A DNA stretch of 5,207 nt from Nanobdellota archaeon (GTDB lineage: Archaea; Nanobdellota; Nanobdellia; Pacearchaeales; GW2011-AR1). This document shows positions 4,158 through 5,207 of this stretch, piece after piece. Positions within the stretch are counted from its first letter, which is position 1, and each line of letters starts with the position of its first letter. The position numbers and the translations under genes are program-made. The notes below the pieces were generated by a model that did not search any database, was not told the origin of the DNA, and saw nothing but the letters and a program-made list of their open reading frames with translations. The DNA is taken from contig JAGVIM010000044.1 in assembly GCA_020056045.1 (NCBI GenBank), forward strand, positions 1 to 5,207. Direction: 5' to 3'.

Positions 4158-4858
4158 GAGAACGAAATTCACTAAGTGAAAAAGAATTAACAAAAATGAG
4201 GGAAGAAAGATTAAAACAACAACAAGTTAAATCTCTTGAAGATTGGAATCCAAAAACAAAACTTGGAAAGTTAGTAAAAGAAAAAAAGATTACTGATATT
4301 GATGAAGCTTTAAAACATAAAATTTTAGAATCAGAAATTGTAGACAGTCTTTTGAATTTAAATTCAGATATACTTAATATTGGTCAAGCAAAAGGAAAAT
4401 TTGGTGGAGGAAAAAGAAGAGCTTGGAGACAAACTCAAAAGAAAACACAAGAAGGAAATGTGGCTACATTTGCATGTTTAACTATTGTAGGAAATAAAGA
4501 TGGTTATCTAGGTTTGGGGTATGGAAGAGCAAAGGAAACATTACCTGCAAGAGCAAAAGCATTAAGATTTGCAAAACTTAATCTTACTAAAATAAAAAGG
4601 GGATGTGGAAGCTTTGATTGCATTTGTGGAGAAGAACATACTGTTCCATTCATTGTAGAGGGAAAATGTGGAAGCTGCAGAGTCAAACTAATGCCAGCAC
4701 CTCAGGGAACTGGACTTGTTATTGGAGATGAATGCAAAAAAATATTAAAAGCTGCTGGAATAAAAGATGTTTATAGTGTTACAGCTGGGCAAGTAAGAAC
4801 TACAATAAATTTAGGAAGAGCTTGTATGGATGCTCTTTCAAAAACTAATGAAATGTAA
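4154..4858 (+). CDS. rps5: 30S ribosomal protein S5 (uS5), archaeal type with N-terminal extension and insert
   Basis: S5 lies near the decoding centre and mRNA entry and helps accuracy. Residues about 1-28 are a charged helical extension. The archaeal N-terminal segment follows: DWNPKTKLGKLVKEKKITDIDEAL (30-53), then EIVDSLL (61-67). Residues about 77-103 (GQAKGKFGGGKRRAWRQTQ, then KKTQEGN) are longer than in most archaea; I recall a similar form in Woesearchaeota-like S5. The double-stranded-RNA-binding fold shows LTIVGNKDGYLGLGYGRAKET (109-129), and the C-terminal domain HTVPFIVEGKCGSCRVKLMPAPQGTGLVIGD (162-192) with AGIKDVYS. Five cysteines cluster at 151, 156, 158, 172 and 175. The start is supported by AGGAG 8 nt upstream. 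The stop lies one base before S3. Confidence 0.95.
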   Translation: MRERNSLSEKELTKMREERLKQQQVKSLEDWNPKTKLGKLVKEKKITDIDEALKHKILESEIVDSLLNLNSDILNIGQAKGKFGGGKRRAWRQTQKKTQEGNVATFACLTIVGNKDGYLGLGYGRAKETLPARAKALRFAKLNLTKIKRGCGSFDCICGEEHTVPFIVEGKCGSCRVKLMPAPQGTGLVIGDECKKILKAAGIKDVYSVTAGQVRTTINLGRACMDALSKTNEM

Positions 4859-4859
4859 T

Positions 4860-5207
4860 ATGGAAAAATCAAAATTTATCAAACTTAAGAAAGAAGAATA
4901 TGGAATAAAAGAATATATAAGAAGAAATCTAGGAAAAGGTAAGATTAGTAGATTAGATATTGAATATACCCCTGTGGGTGAAAAGATAATTGTATCCACT
5001 GCAAAACCAGGTTTGGTAATTGGAAGAAAAGGAGAGAAAATAGAAGAACTTACCTCATTTTTAAAAACTAGATTTAAACTAGAAAACCCCCACATTGAAA
5101 TAAGGGAAATAAAAAATCCATTATTTGATTCCCAGTTGGTTGCAGATGAAATAGCAATGGCTTTAGAAAGAATGGGTAATTTAAAATTCAAAGTAATAGC
5201 TTATAAA
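4860..5207 (+). CDS. rps3: 30S ribosomal protein S3 (uS3), N-terminal part, cut by window end
   Basis: S3 binds the small-subunit head at the mRNA entry channel. The 116 visible residues cover the N-terminus and the KH domain. IKEYIRRNLGKGKISRLDIEY (16-36) and TPVGEKIIVSTAKPGLVIGRKG (37-58) are strongly archaeal; the GxxG loop of the KH fold is G55-R56-K57-G58. It continues with IEELTSFLKTRFKLENPHIEI and LFDSQLVADEIAMALERMG (88-106). The C-terminal domain lies past the window edge. The start is set by TAA-T-ATG after S5 and by the normal family N-terminus. Its place is odd: S3 usually lies between L22 and L29, well upstream of S4e, while L30, L15 and secY usually follow S5. Confidence 0.94.
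   Translation, partial: MEKSKFIKLKKEEYGIKEYIRRNLGKGKISRLDIEYTPVGEKIIVSTAKPGLVIGRKGEKIEELTSFLKTRFKLENPHIEIREIKNPLFDSQLVADEIAMALERMGNLKFKVIAYK

Noticed and set aside
4838..5191. 117-residue open frame on the minus strand over S3
   Set aside because: It is antisense to a clear S3 KH domain and matches no family; AT-rich purine-loaded genes commonly leave open antisense frames.
1..5207. CRISPR array, insertion sequence or transposase
   Set aside because: No regularly spaced repeats, terminal inverted repeats or transposase-like protein are present; the window is nearly all ribosomal-protein genes.

Overview
The window is a densely packed, single-strand ribosomal-protein operon from an AT-rich archaeon. 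The archaeal assignment rests on the gene content: S4e, L32e and L19e do not occur in bacteria, and the S14, S8, L6, L18, S5 and S3 proteins all carry archaeal-type sequences. Several traits suggest a small-genome DPANN archaeon (Woesearchaeota/Pacearchaeota-like): strong A/T bias, Lys/Glu-rich C-terminal tails on L32e and L19e, an N-terminally extended zinc-ribbon S14, and an S5 with an FGGGKRR-type insert. That placement is from memory of related proteins and is not proven here. TAA and TGA both act as stops, so the standard prokaryotic code fits.

Layout, all on the + strand: an 87-nt leader with no clear gene (1-87); S4e (88-741); L5 (743-1252); S14 (1254-1484); S8 (1494-1865); L6 (1867-2415); L32e (2412-3026); L19e (3026-3571); a 103-nt gap holding three hairpins and a 36-codon small ORF (3568-3678); L18 (3675-4157); S5 (4154-4858); and the 5' part of S3 (4860-5207, running off the window). 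Most junctions are either a 1-nt gap between TAA and ATG or a 1-4-nt overlap, so translation is probably coupled along one transcript. The order S4e to S5 is the usual archaeal spc-like order. S3 directly after S5 is not: L30, L15 and secY would be expected there, and S3 normally lies upstream between L22 and L29.

The products build both subunits: S4e, S14, S8, S5 and S3 for the 30S, and L5, L6, L32e, L19e and L18 for the 50S. L5 and L18 both bind 5S rRNA.

Two non-ordinary segments stand out. (1) The S4e leader contains a near copy of the S4e start region (21 of 24 bases identical) and two mutually exclusive hairpins. One of them buries the S4e start codon in a perfect 10-bp stem, which looks like a translational switch. 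(2) The L19e-L18 gap is the only long internal gap. It contains back-to-back perfect hairpins, a Shine-Dalgarno GGAGG displayed in a hairpin loop, and a small ORF that overlaps both neighbours by ATGA. It may be a leader peptide, an RNA regulatory element, or both.
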